Below, in pieces: positions 17,473-25,425 of a DNA stretch of 32,184 nt (position 1 is the stretch's first letter; each line of letters starts with the position of its first letter). The translations under genes and the position numbers were made by a program. This DNA comes from Amycolatopsis sp. CA-128772 (GTDB lineage: Bacteria > Actinomycetota > Actinomycetes > Mycobacteriales > Pseudonocardiaceae): assembly GCF_002904295.1 (NCBI RefSeq), contig NZ_PPHG01000020.1, positions 1-32,184 on the forward strand, given 5' to 3'. The notes beneath the pieces are model-generated. The model saw only the letters and a program-made list of their open reading frames with translations, was not told the DNA's origin and did no database searches.

Positions 17473-18342
17473 GTGACCGACATGCTGCGGCGCATCGTCG
17501 CCCGGCGCGTGCACGAGCCGGAGGCGATCGCCGAGGCGGCCGCGAACCGGGTGCGGGCGAAGTCGCCCTTCAACGACAAGGGCCGCACGATGATCATCGC
17601 GGCCGACCACCCCGCCCGCGGCGCCACCGCGGTGGGCGGCAATCCCTCGGCGATGGCCGACCGCGGCGAGCTGCTCGAACGGCTGTGCCTCGCGCTGGAA
17701 CGGCCGGGGGTGACCGGCGTCCTGGCGACCGCGGACGTCCTCGACGACCTGCTGCTGCTCGGCGTGCTGGACGGCAAGACGGTGCTCGGGTCGATGAACC
17801 GCACCGGGCTGGTCGGGTCGAGCTTCGAGATCGACGACCGCTTCGCCGGCCACGACGCGGAAGCGATCGAGCGGCTGCGGTTCGACGGCGGCAAGATGCT
17901 GACCAGGATCTGCCTGGAGGACCCCGCCACCCCGGGCGTCCTGGAGAACACCGCGAAGGCGGTCAACGCACTGGCCGGCCGCAAGCTGATCGCGCTGGTC
18001 GAGCCGTTCCTGTCCACGTGGGCCGGCGGGCGCCTCACGAACGATCTCTCCCCCGACGCCGTGATCCGGTCGATCACGATCGCCGCCGGCCTCGGCCACT
18101 CCTCGGCCTACACCTGGCTGAAGCTGCCGGTGGTCGACGAGATGGCGCGCGTCCTGGCGTCCTCGACGCTGCCCGCGGTCCTGCTCGGCGGCGAGGTGAA
18201 GGACGCGGACGCCGCCTTCGCGGCCTGGCAGCGGGCGCTGGCCCTGCCGACCGTGCAGGGCCTGGTGGTCGGCCGGTCCCTGCTCTACCCGCACGACGGG
18301 GACGTCGCCAAGGCCGTCGACACCGCGGTGGGGCTGCTGTGA
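17473..18342 (+). CDS. LacD/DeoC-type (beta/alpha)8 aldolase-like protein (Cgl0158 family)
   Basis: A 289-residue TIM-barrel protein similar to the unnamed aldolase that lies between iolC and iolA in corynebacterial inositol clusters. Barrel strands are visible in MIIAADHPARG, VTGVLATADVLDDLLLLG, LIALVEPF and AYTWLKLPVV; the Lys in that last motif is the candidate Schiff-base residue, as in class I aldolases. It may split the sugar-acid phosphate formed from inositol, but this is not shown for the family as far as I know. GTG at 17473 follows GGGAGGGG. The gene is first in the unit controlled from 17379-17398, and the kinase IolC that is usually beside it is absent. Confidence 0.8.
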   Translation: MTDMLRRIVARRVHEPEAIAEAAANRVRAKSPFNDKGRTMIIAADHPARGATAVGGNPSAMADRGELLERLCLALERPGVTGVLATADVLDDLLLLGVLDGKTVLGSMNRTGLVGSSFEIDDRFAGHDAEAIERLRFDGGKMLTRICLEDPATPGVLENTAKAVNALAGRKLIALVEPFLSTWAGGRLTNDLSPDAVIRSITIAAGLGHSSAYTWLKLPVVDEMARVLASSTLPAVLLGGEVKDADAAFAAWQRALALPTVQGLVVGRSLLYPHDGDVAKAVDTAVGLL

Positions 18343-18395
18343 ACCCGCACCGGGCGGCCGACCCTGCGCCGCCACCGCTACCCGGAGGAGCACCC

Positions 18396-19889
18396 GTGAA
18401 CACCATCGAGCACTGGATCGACGGCACCGCCACCCCGGCGGGTTCGACCCGCACGGCCCCGGTCTTCGACCCGGCCACCGGCCGGCCGCAGGCCGCGGTC
18501 CTGCTGGCCGAGCGGTCCGATGTGGACACCGCGGTCGCGGCCGCGAACAAGGCTTTCGAGTCGTGGGGCGACTCGTCCCTGTCCCAGCGCACGAAGGTGC
18601 TGTTCGCCGTCCGCGAGCTGCTGGTGCGGCACGAGGACGAGCTGGCCCGGATCATCTCGGCCGAGCACGGCAAGGTGATCGAGGACGCCCGCGGCGAGAT
18701 CGTCCGCGGCCGCGAGGTCGTCGAGTACGCGTGCGGCATCGCCGACGCGCTCAAGGGCAGCTTCTCCGACCAGGTCTCCCGGGACGTCGACGTGCACGAC
18801 TTCCGGCAGCCCCTGGGCGTGGTCGCCGGGATCACGCCGTTCAACTTCCCGATCATGGTGCCGCTCTGGATGCACCCGATCGCCATCGCGACCGGCAACA
18901 CGTTCGTCCTCAAGCCGAGCGAGCGCGACCCGTCGGCGTCGAACTTCGTCGCCCGGCTCTACGCCGAGGCCGGCTTGCCCGACGGCGTCTTCAACGTCGT
19001 GCACGGGGACAAGGTGGCGGTCGACGCCCTGCTGGACCACCCGGACGTCGCGGCGGTGTCGTTCGTCGGCTCGACCCCGATCGCCAGGTACGTACACGAA
19101 CGCGGCACCGCCACCGGCAAGCGCGTCCAGGCCCTCGGCGGCGCGAAGAACCACGCGGTCGTGCTGCCCGACGCCGACCTCGAGTACGCCGCCGACCACC
19201 TCACCGCCGCCGCGTTCGGCTCGGCCGGCCAGCGCTGCATGGCGATCTCGGTCGGCGTGGCCGTCGGGGCGGCCGGCGACAGGCTGGTCGAAATCCTCGA
19301 GCGCAAGACCCGCGAAGTGCACGTCGGCCCCGGCACCGACCCGGCCAGCGACATGGGGCCGGTCGTCACCGAGGCCGCCCGCGAGCGCGTGGAAAACTCC
19401 ATCGCCCGCGGCGCGGACCAGGGCGCGACGGTCGTGGTCGACGGCCGCGGCCTGAAGGTAGAAGGCCACGAGGAAGGCTTCTTCGTCGGTCCGTCCCTCC
19501 TGGACCACGTCACCCCGGAGATGGACGCCTACCGCGAGGAGATCTTCGGCCCGGTCCTGTCGATCGTCCGCACCGAAACGATCGACGAGGCGATCGCGGT
19601 CATCAACGCCAACCCCTACGGCAACGGCACGGCGATCTTCACCAGCAGCGGCGAGGCGGCCCGCAGGTTCCAGCGCGAGGTCAAGGTCGGCATGATCGGC
19701 GTCAACGTACCGATCCCGGTCCCGATGTCGTACTACTCCTTCGGCGGCTGGAAGGACTCCCTCATCGGCGACAGCCCCATCCACGGACCGGCGGGCGTCC
19801 GCTTCTACACCCGGGCAAAGGTGGTCACCACCCGCTGGCCCCACACCACCACGTCGGCGGCGGCGTTCACCTTCCCCACCTCCAGCTGA
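18396..19889 (+). CDS. mmsA: Methylmalonate-semialdehyde dehydrogenase (acylating)
   Basis: A CoA-acylating aldehyde dehydrogenase of 497 residues that turns methylmalonate semialdehyde into propionyl-CoA, or malonic semialdehyde into acetyl-CoA (IolA). It has the family's oxyanion Asn150 in TPFNFP, the Rossmann-like LKPSERDPS, and catalytic Cys281 in GSAGQRCMA, which is the MmsA signature. The conserved C-terminal SYYSFGGWKDS is present. Start GTG at 18396 follows GGAGGAG. It lies 53 bases after the aldolase-like gene, in one unit. The context with an IolR-type regulator favours a role in inositol breakdown over valine breakdown. A hairpin follows. Confidence 0.95.
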   Translation: MNTIEHWIDGTATPAGSTRTAPVFDPATGRPQAAVLLAERSDVDTAVAAANKAFESWGDSSLSQRTKVLFAVRELLVRHEDELARIISAEHGKVIEDARGEIVRGREVVEYACGIADALKGSFSDQVSRDVDVHDFRQPLGVVAGITPFNFPIMVPLWMHPIAIATGNTFVLKPSERDPSASNFVARLYAEAGLPDGVFNVVHGDKVAVDALLDHPDVAAVSFVGSTPIARYVHERGTATGKRVQALGGAKNHAVVLPDADLEYAADHLTAAAFGSAGQRCMAISVGVAVGAAGDRLVEILERKTREVHVGPGTDPASDMGPVVTEAARERVENSIARGADQGATVVVDGRGLKVEGHEEGFFVGPSLLDHVTPEMDAYREEIFGPVLSIVRTETIDEAIAVINANPYGNGTAIFTSSGEAARRFQREVKVGMIGVNVPIPVPMSYYSFGGWKDSLIGDSPIHGPAGVRFYTRAKVVTTRWPHTTTSAAAFTFPTSS

Positions 19890-19909
19890 CTCGCCAGCTC
19901 GGTGCGGCT

Positions 19910-19957
19910 GCCGCCCCGGTTCGCCGACCGGTTCCCGGTGCAGCCCGAACCGGCGGC
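19910..19957 (+). terminator. Hairpin after mmsA
   Basis: CCGGTTCG (19916-19923) pairs with CGAACCGG (19946-19953); allowing a two-base bulge, the outer GCCGCC/GGCGGC extends it. It starts about 20 bases after the mmsA stop. Confidence 0.5.
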
Positions 19958-20000
19958 TGCTGCCCCGCATCCCCCTTTCGACCGTCCAAGGACGGGTTCC

Positions 20001-20290
20001 GTGGCCAACTCGGTGTTCTTCGAGGAACTGAAGAGCACCGGCAACGCCGAACTCGAACTTGGACCGCAAAACCGCCGAGCGCCGCGTCCTCGCGACGGTC
20101 GAGGTGGCCGCATCCGGCACCCGGCGCGAAGAACTGCTCCACCCCGCGCGAACTCGCGGCCATGCGGGAAGTCCGGCAGGCGTTGCCGGGGCCGAACGCG
20201 ATCGAGTACCTGCTGGGCCAGCTCCGCAAGGCCGGCTCCCACGCCGAGTTCGCCGGCCGGGCCACGGGCGCCACCCAGCCCTCCCCGCAA
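20001..20290 (+). pseudogene. Frameshifted gene remains
   Basis: Three short pieces with good coding codons follow one another in successive frames: 20001-20060 (starting VANSVFFEELKSTGNAELE), about 20061-20150 (DRKTAERRVLATVEV) and about 20150-20290 (RELAAMREVRQALPG). Joined, they would give one mainly helical protein of about 95 residues. Two frameshifts break it. I do not recognise the family. Sequencing errors could produce the same picture. The rest of 19890-20350 shows only the mmsA hairpin and a possible -10 element, TACGGT (20317-20322), for the next gene. Confidence 0.5.
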
Positions 20291-20350
20291 CCGGAACACC
20301 TTCCTCCGGTTTCCGGTACGGTGGACGCAGACCACCGAAGGAGACCGCCC

Positions 20351-20710
20351 ATGGGGTACCGAGGCCCGCTCCCGAAGAACACCGTCGACCGCGTCAACAC
20401 CTGCGTCGGCGCGCTCCGGACGTCACCGCGCTGGGGACGCCTGGTCCGCCGGCACCTGACCCAGGTCACCTACACGGGCCGCCGGTCGGGCCGCACGTTC
20501 AGCACCCCCGTCGGCTACCGGCGGACGGGCGACGTCGTCACGATCGGCGTCCGCCTCCCCGACGCGAAGTCGTGGTGGCGCAACTTCACCGGCGAAGGAG
20601 CCCCGCTCACCCTCGAACTCGACGACACGGACCGCACCGGCCACGCCGTCGCCCACCGCGACGCGAAGGGCCGGGTCACCGTGACCGTCCACCTGGGCGA
20701 GCAAGCCTGA
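20351..20710 (+). CDS. Nitroreductase/deazaflavin-dependent family protein
   Basis: A 119-residue split-barrel protein of the actinobacterial family annotated as deazaflavin (F420)-dependent nitroreductase (DUF385-like). The pattern LTQVTYTGRRSGRTFSTPV is characteristic, followed by WWRNF, where cofactor phosphate contacts are expected. At this size it is slightly shorter than typical F420 reductases of 140-150 residues. GAAGGAGA lies seven bases before the ATG. The frame is open further upstream into the decayed gene, but the start is clear. It converges on the TetR gene. Cofactor and substrate are inferred from the family only. Confidence 0.8.
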   Translation: MGYRGPLPKNTVDRVNTCVGALRTSPRWGRLVRRHLTQVTYTGRRSGRTFSTPVGYRRTGDVVTIGVRLPDAKSWWRNFTGEGAPLTLELDDTDRTGHAVAHRDAKGRVTVTVHLGEQA

Positions 20711-20807
20711 AGACCGCCGAGAAATGAGCCAACCTGGGCGAGTCCGGCATGACTGATCGCCGCCCGCACCGCAGGCGGCTCGAACCCCGAGGTGCGGACG
20801 ATCGCGC

Positions 20808-20852
20808 GGCAGCGGCAGCGGCAGCGGCAGCGGCAGCGGCAGCGGCAGCGGC
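20808..20852. repeat. (GGCAGC)7 hexanucleotide repeat
   Basis: Seven perfect copies of GGCAGC (20808-20849) plus GGC. It lies in the 185-base gap between the convergent nitroreductase-like and TetR genes, 44 bases beyond the TetR stop. A perfect array like this can change copy number by strand slippage. Confidence 0.95.
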
Positions 20853-20895
20853 CGGCCCGAGCTGCCTCCACCAGAAACCGCACGCCCCGGCCGGG

Positions 20896-21462
20896 CTACG
20901 CGGCCATCCCGTGCCAGAGCAGGTCGGCGAGGCTCGCCGCGTCGTGCCGCCAGTCGCCGTTCGGGTCCAGCCACAGCAAGCCGCCCAGGCCGCGCATCAC
21001 CAGCACCGGGTCCAGGCCCGGGCGGACCGTCCCGGCCGCCACGTTGGCTTCGAGCATCTTCGCCACCGCGCCGAGCATGTCCTCGAAGGCGTCGACCGGC
21101 AGCTCGCCGCGGAACGCCGTCGCGGTCCGCAGCGCGTCGGCCAAGCCCTTCTTCGTCATCATGTAATGCGCGAGGTGGTCGGTCACCCACATCCGGAACG
21201 CCTCGTCCGGCGGGTGCTTCCCGAGCAGCACCGGCACGACGTCCACGATCTGCCGGACCTCGCGCCGGTAGACCGCCAGGATCAGCGCCTCCGGGTTCGC
21301 GAAGTGCCGGTAAACCGTGCCGACGCCGACCTCGGCCTGCTTGGCGATCGCGTTGAACGACACCTCGCCCGTCTCGGCCAGCGAGGCCGCCGCCGCGACG
21401 AGGATGCGCTCGTGGTTGCGCCGGGTGTCCGCGCGGCGGGGACTGACCGATCCCGTCGTCAT
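20896..21462 (-). CDS. TetR-family repressor
   Basis: A 188-residue TetR regulator. The N-terminal HTH is at about residues 17-62 (RILVAAAASLAETGEVSFNAIAK, then VGVGTVYRHF), and the rest is helical ligand-binding and dimer domain. It diverges from the molybdenum hydroxylase genes. Two near-identical palindromes lie in the shared region, so it most likely represses both itself and the hydroxylase operon. An extra inverted repeat CTGGAG-N3-CTCCAG (21509-21523) lies in its own upstream region. The inducer is unknown; an aldehyde or N-heterocycle handled by the enzyme is a reasonable guess. Confidence 0.9.
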   Translation of the reverse strand: MTTGSVSPRRADTRRNHERILVAAAASLAETGEVSFNAIAKQAEVGVGTVYRHFANPEALILAVYRREVRQIVDVVPVLLGKHPPDEAFRMWVTDHLAHYMMTKKGLADALRTATAFRGELPVDAFEDMLGAVAKMLEANVAAGTVRPGLDPVLVMRGLGGLLWLDPNGDWRHDAASLADLLWHGMAA

Positions 21463-21536
21463 CGTCCCTCCCGGTCGTCGTGGGCGTCCCGCTGAATCTA
21501 GCCGAGACCTGGAGCAACTCCAGCGAAGCCGGTTCG

Positions 21537-21596
21537 TTGCGAAGCGGATTGTAATCCGCTAGCCTCGCGACCGAGTGAAGCGGATGACTATCCGCT
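21537..21596. promoter_or_regulatory. Twin TetR operators with hydroxylase promoter
   Basis: Two copies of AGCGGAT-N4-ATCCGCT at 21543-21560 and 21579-21596, with centres 36 bases apart. The first fills the 17-base spacer of a promoter-like pair, TTGCGA (21537-21542) and TAGCCT (21560-21565), reading toward the hydroxylase genes. The second lies downstream of that promoter. This arrangement fits tight repression by the divergent TetR protein. Confidence 0.85.
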
Positions 21597-21657
21597 CCCG
21601 CCTTCACCGCCCCACCACACCGTCGGGCTGACCGCCCGGCTCCGCGGAAAGAGACCA

Positions 21658-22110
21658 GTGGACATCTCACTCGAAGTGAACGGCAGAACCGAACACCTGG
21701 ACGTCGATCCCGGCGTCACCCTCCTGGACGCGCTGCGCGAGCGCCTCGCCGTCACCGGCCCGAAGAAGGGCTGCGACCGCGGGCAGTGCGGCGCCTGCAC
21801 GGTGCACGTCGGCGGCAAGCCGGTGCTCTCGTGCCTCACCCTCGCCGCCACCGTCAAGCAGCCGGTGACGACCGTCGAAGGACTGTCCACTGAGGACGGT
21901 TTGCACCCGGTGCAGCAGGCGTTCGTCGACCAGGACGCCCTGCAGTGCGGGTTCTGCACCGCCGGGCAGATCATGTCGGCGGTCGCCGCCGTCGAGCAGG
22001 ACGTCGAGGACGTGCGGGAGTTCATGTCCGGCAACCTCTGCCGGTGCGCGGCCTACCCGAACATCGTCAAGGCGGTCGAGCAGGCGAGGCGGGCCGATGC
22101 GACCCTTTGA
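21658..22110 (+). CDS. Molybdenum hydroxylase, [2Fe-2S] subunit
   Basis: The small iron-sulfur subunit (150 residues) of a xanthine/aldehyde oxidoreductase. The plant-type [2Fe-2S] cluster has Cys39, Cys44, Cys47 and Cys59; the second cluster has Cys97, Cys100, Cys128 and Cys130 in the CGFC...CRC pattern. It passes electrons from the molybdenum site toward FAD. No Tat signal is present, so the complex should be cytoplasmic, unlike periplasmic PaoA of Escherichia coli. The start is GTG with a weak purine-rich site (GGAAAGAGA). Its end overlaps the FAD subunit gene by 14 bases. Confidence 0.95.
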   Translation: MDISLEVNGRTEHLDVDPGVTLLDALRERLAVTGPKKGCDRGQCGACTVHVGGKPVLSCLTLAATVKQPVTTVEGLSTEDGLHPVQQAFVDQDALQCGFCTAGQIMSAVAAVEQDVEDVREFMSGNLCRCAAYPNIVKAVEQARRADATL

Positions 22111-23059
22111 GCTGACCGCACCCACCACCGTCGAAGCGGCGGTCTCCACGCCCGGCACCTTCCTCGCCGGCGGGACGACCCTGGTCGATCTGATGAAGCT
22201 CGACGTCCTGACGCCGCAGCACGTCGTGGACATCAACGAGGTGCCGTTGCGCGGCATCGACACGTCCGACGGGCTGCGGTTCGGCGCGCTCGAGCGGATG
22301 GGCGCCATCGCCGCGCACCCCGGCGTCTACCCCGCGATCTCGCGGGCCTTGCTGCTGAGCGCGTCCCAGCAGCTGCGGAACATGGCCAGCATCGGCGGGA
22401 ACCTGCTGCAGCGCACGCGCTGCTCGTACTTCCGCGACACCACGATGCCGTGCACCAAGCGCGAGCCCGGCAGCGGCTGCTCCGCGATCACCGGCGCCAA
22501 CCGGATGCACGCGATCCTCGGCACCAGCGAGGCGTGCGTGGCCACGCACGCCAGTGACGTCGCCGTCGCCCTGGTCGCGCTCGACGCGCGCCTGCGGCTG
22601 ACGGACAGCACCGGCAGCCGCGAGGTCGCCCTCCGCGACTTCTACCGGCTGCCCGGCGACACCCCCGCCGTGGAGAACGACCTGCGCCTCGGCGAACTGA
22701 TCACCGAGGTGCTCGTGCCGCGGCTGGACTGGGCGGCGAACTCCACCTACGTCAAGGTGCGCGACCGGCAGTCCTACGAGTTCGCGCTGTGCTCCGCCGC
22801 CGTCGCCCTGGACGTCCGGGACGGCGTCGTCGCCGACGCCCGGATCGCGGCCGGCGGTGTCGGGACGGTGCCGTGGCGGCTGACCGGCGTCGAAGCCGCC
22901 CTGCGCGGTGCCCCGGCGACCCAGGCGAGCTTCGAAACGGCCGCCGCCGTGGCGGCCGACGGCGCGCAGCCGCTGTCCGAGAACGGGTTCAAGGTGCCGC
23001 TGCTGCAGCGGACCATCGTCCGAGCGCTGCTCGAACTGACCGAGGGGAGCTCCCGATGA
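22097..23059 (+). CDS. Molybdenum hydroxylase, FAD subunit with extra cluster cysteines
   Basis: The FAD-binding subunit (320 residues) of the three-part hydroxylase. FAD contacts are seen in LAGGTTLVD (23-31) and [12 protein letters not shown] (98-109). Cys109, Cys119, Cys128 and Cys147 match the arrangement of the PaoB/YagS type, whose FAD subunit binds an additional [4Fe-4S] cluster; ordinary xanthine dehydrogenases lack it. The CO dehydrogenase-like C-terminal domain follows from about residue 210. It overlaps the neighbours on both sides (14 bases, then ATGA), so the three subunits are translationally coupled. Confidence 0.93.
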   Translation: MRPFELTAPTTVEAAVSTPGTFLAGGTTLVDLMKLDVLTPQHVVDINEVPLRGIDTSDGLRFGALERMGAIAAHPGVYPAISRALLLSASQQLRNMASIGGNLLQRTRCSYFRDTTMPCTKREPGSGCSAITGANRMHAILGTSEACVATHASDVAVALVALDARLRLTDSTGSREVALRDFYRLPGDTPAVENDLRLGELITEVLVPRLDWAANSTYVKVRDRQSYEFALCSAAVALDVRDGVVADARIAAGGVGTVPWRLTGVEAALRGAPATQASFETAAAVAADGAQPLSENGFKVPLLQRTIVRALLELTEGSSR

Positions 23060-25227
23060 TCACCCGGCTGGACGCGCCGCTGAAGGTCACCGGCCAGGCC
23101 AAGTACGGCGCCGACCACAACTTCGCCGGCATGGCCTACGGCTACGTCGTGCTCAGCACGATCGCCCACGGCGAGATCGAAGCCATGGACTTCACCGCGG
23201 TGCGGGCCGCACCGGGTGTGCTCGGCGTGTACTCGCCGTTCGACCCGCTGCCCCTGCGCACGCCGACCACGATGTTCGGCGAGGCCTGGGTTCCGTTGCA
23301 GGACAAGAAAGTCACCTACTACGGCCAGCCGATCGGCTTCGTCGTCGCGGAGACCTTCGAGCAGGCCCGCGACGCGGCGGCGCTGGTGAAGGTCGGCTAC
23401 CGCCCGCTCCCGGCGCGGACATCGCTGGCCGAAGGCCTGGCGGACGCCGAAGACGCGCCGCCGGCCCGCGACGGCGCCCCGCCGACGCTGGAGGTCCTCG
23501 AAGACGGCGTCGAGACCTTCGACGAGGCGCTGGCCGCGAGCCCGGTGGTCGTCGAAGCGACGTACTCCACCGCGACCCAGAACCACGCCGCGATGGAACC
23601 GCACTCCGCGGTCGCGGTGTGGGACGGCGGCGAGCTGACCGTCTACAGCGGAAACCAGGCTTCGAACCTGCAGGCGGAGTACCTGGCCACGGCCCTGGAC
23701 CTGCCGGCGGAAGCCGTCCACGCGGTGAACCCGTTCGTCGGCGGCGCGTTCGGCGGCAAGGCGATGGTGTCCACGCCGTTGTTCCTGGCCGCGGCGGCGG
23801 CCCGCGACCTCGGCCGCCCGGTGAAGGCCGCGCTCGCCCGGGAGCAGGTGTTCACCGCGACCGCCGGCCGGGCCGCGACCGTGCAGAAGATGACGCTCGG
23901 CGCCGAACGGGACGGCTCGCTCGTCGCCCTCCGGCACGACTCGTGGTGCAGCACGGACTCCGCGCGGTCGTTCGTCGAACCGACGTCCCACGGCACTTCG
24001 CGGGAGTGGTACACGACGCGGAACCTGGCCATCAGCCAGAAAATCGTGCCGCTGAACGTCCCGCCGACCACGTTCATGCGGGCGCCCGGCGAGGCGCCCG
24101 GCTCGTTCGCGCTGGAGAGCGCGATGGACGAGCTGGCGGTCGCGCTCGGGATGGACCCGGTCGAACTGCGGATCAAGAACAACTCGATCGCCCCGCCCGG
24201 CAAGGACCTGCAGTGGGCGAGCAAGCACCTCGACGAGTGCTTCCGCGTCGGCGCGCGGCGGTTCGGCTGGGCCCACCGCCCGGCCGGCACGCGCACCGAC
24301 GGCGACTGGCTCGTCGGCACGGGCGTGGCGACCGCCATGTTCCCCGCCCTGCGGTTCCCGGCCACCGTCGGCATCACGCTCAACGCCGACGACACCGCCG
24401 TCGTCGCGACCAGCGGCGCGGACCCCGGCACCGGCCTGCTCACCGTGCTTTCGCTGGTGGGCGCGGAGTCGCTGGACATCCCGGCCGAGCGGATCACGCC
24501 GAAGCTCGGCAACTCGGCGTACCCGCCGGGCGGCCTTTCCGGCGGCTCGACGGCGACGGCGAGCGCGGGCACGGCCATCATGATCGCCGCCACCAAGGCG
24601 ATCGACGAGCTGGTGGCGCTCGCGGCCGACCCCGGCGCGCCGTTCGAAGGCGCCGAAGTCACCTACGCCGACGGCCGCGTCTTCGCCGACGGGCGGACCA
24701 TGACCTTCGGCGAGCTGCTGCGCGAGCTGGGCCGCGAGTCGCTGGAGGTGACCGGTTCGTCCGCGCCCGGCGAGGAGCTGACCAAGCACTCGTTCAGCTC
24801 GTGGGGCGCCCAGTTCTGCGAGGTGCGGGTGCACAAGTGGACCCGCGAGGCGCGGGTGTCGCGGATGCTCGGGGTGTTCGACGCGGGCCGGATCATCAAC
24901 GACAAGGCCGCGCGCAGCCAGCTGATGGGCGGCATGATCTGGGGCGTGTCGGCGGCGCTGCACGAGGGCCTGGAGATCGAGGCCAGCGGCCGGCTCGCCA
25001 ACGGCGACTTCGCGAGTTACCTGCTCCCGGTCAACGCCGACATCCCCGAGGTCGAGGTCGAGTTCGTGGAGTACCCCGACACGCTGCACAACGCGGTCGG
25101 CGCGCGGGGACTCGGCGAAATCGGCACGGTCGGCATGGCGGCCGCAGTCGCCAACGCCGTCTACAACGCCACCGGCATCCGGGTGCGGCACATCCCGATC
25201 ACCATCGAGGACCTCCTCGAAGGCTGA
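23056..25227 (+). CDS. Molybdenum hydroxylase, molybdopterin-binding subunit
   Basis: The large catalytic subunit (723 residues), which hydroxylates aldehydes or N-heterocycles at a molybdenum cofactor. Family motifs are clear: PFVGGAFGGK, MRAPGEAPGSFALE, SGGST and the active-site GARGLGE with the catalytic base Glu688. The length and motifs resemble PaoC/YagR rather than xanthine dehydrogenase. PaoC-type enzymes use a molybdopterin cytosine dinucleotide cofactor; no maturation gene of the XdhC or MocA type is nearby. The ATG overlaps the FAD-subunit stop. A 32-base perfect palindrome ends the operon. Confidence 0.95.
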   Translation: MITRLDAPLKVTGQAKYGADHNFAGMAYGYVVLSTIAHGEIEAMDFTAVRAAPGVLGVYSPFDPLPLRTPTTMFGEAWVPLQDKKVTYYGQPIGFVVAETFEQARDAAALVKVGYRPLPARTSLAEGLADAEDAPPARDGAPPTLEVLEDGVETFDEALAASPVVVEATYSTATQNHAAMEPHSAVAVWDGGELTVYSGNQASNLQAEYLATALDLPAEAVHAVNPFVGGAFGGKAMVSTPLFLAAAAARDLGRPVKAALAREQVFTATAGRAATVQKMTLGAERDGSLVALRHDSWCSTDSARSFVEPTSHGTSREWYTTRNLAISQKIVPLNVPPTTFMRAPGEAPGSFALESAMDELAVALGMDPVELRIKNNSIAPPGKDLQWASKHLDECFRVGARRFGWAHRPAGTRTDGDWLVGTGVATAMFPALRFPATVGITLNADDTAVVATSGADPGTGLLTVLSLVGAESLDIPAERITPKLGNSAYPPGGLSGGSTATASAGTAIMIAATKAIDELVALAADPGAPFEGAEVTYADGRVFADGRTMTFGELLRELGRESLEVTGSSAPGEELTKHSFSSWGAQFCEVRVHKWTREARVSRMLGVFDAGRIINDKAARSQLMGGMIWGVSAALHEGLEIEASGRLANGDFASYLLPVNADIPEVEVEFVEYPDTLHNAVGARGLGEIGTVGMAAAVANAVYNATGIRVRHIPITIEDLLEG

Positions 25228-25230
25228 GCC

Positions 25231-25262
25231 CGCGGGCGGGGCGCCGCGGCGCCCCGCCCGCG
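25231..25262 (+). terminator. Terminator of the hydroxylase operon
   Basis: A perfect 32-base GC palindrome with 16-base arms (25231-25246 and 25247-25262), three bases after the stop. The bases from there to 25425 hold no gene that I can support. Confidence 0.85.
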
Positions 25263-25425
25263 CGTTCGACGGAAATCCACGGTGCCTTCGTCCGTTCGGC
25301 CGATGCGGTCCGGGCGCCGTTATCCATCCGCGACAACGAGAGGGACGGTCCGCCCATGACGGCGGCCCGCCCGCGGTCCTAGGCTGACGGCGTTTCCCCC
25401 GACAGTCCACGAAGGGACCCTCCGC

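Noticed and set aside
20807..20852. Repeat array as a CRISPR
   Set aside because: Units of six bases without spacers; it is a simple tandem repeat.
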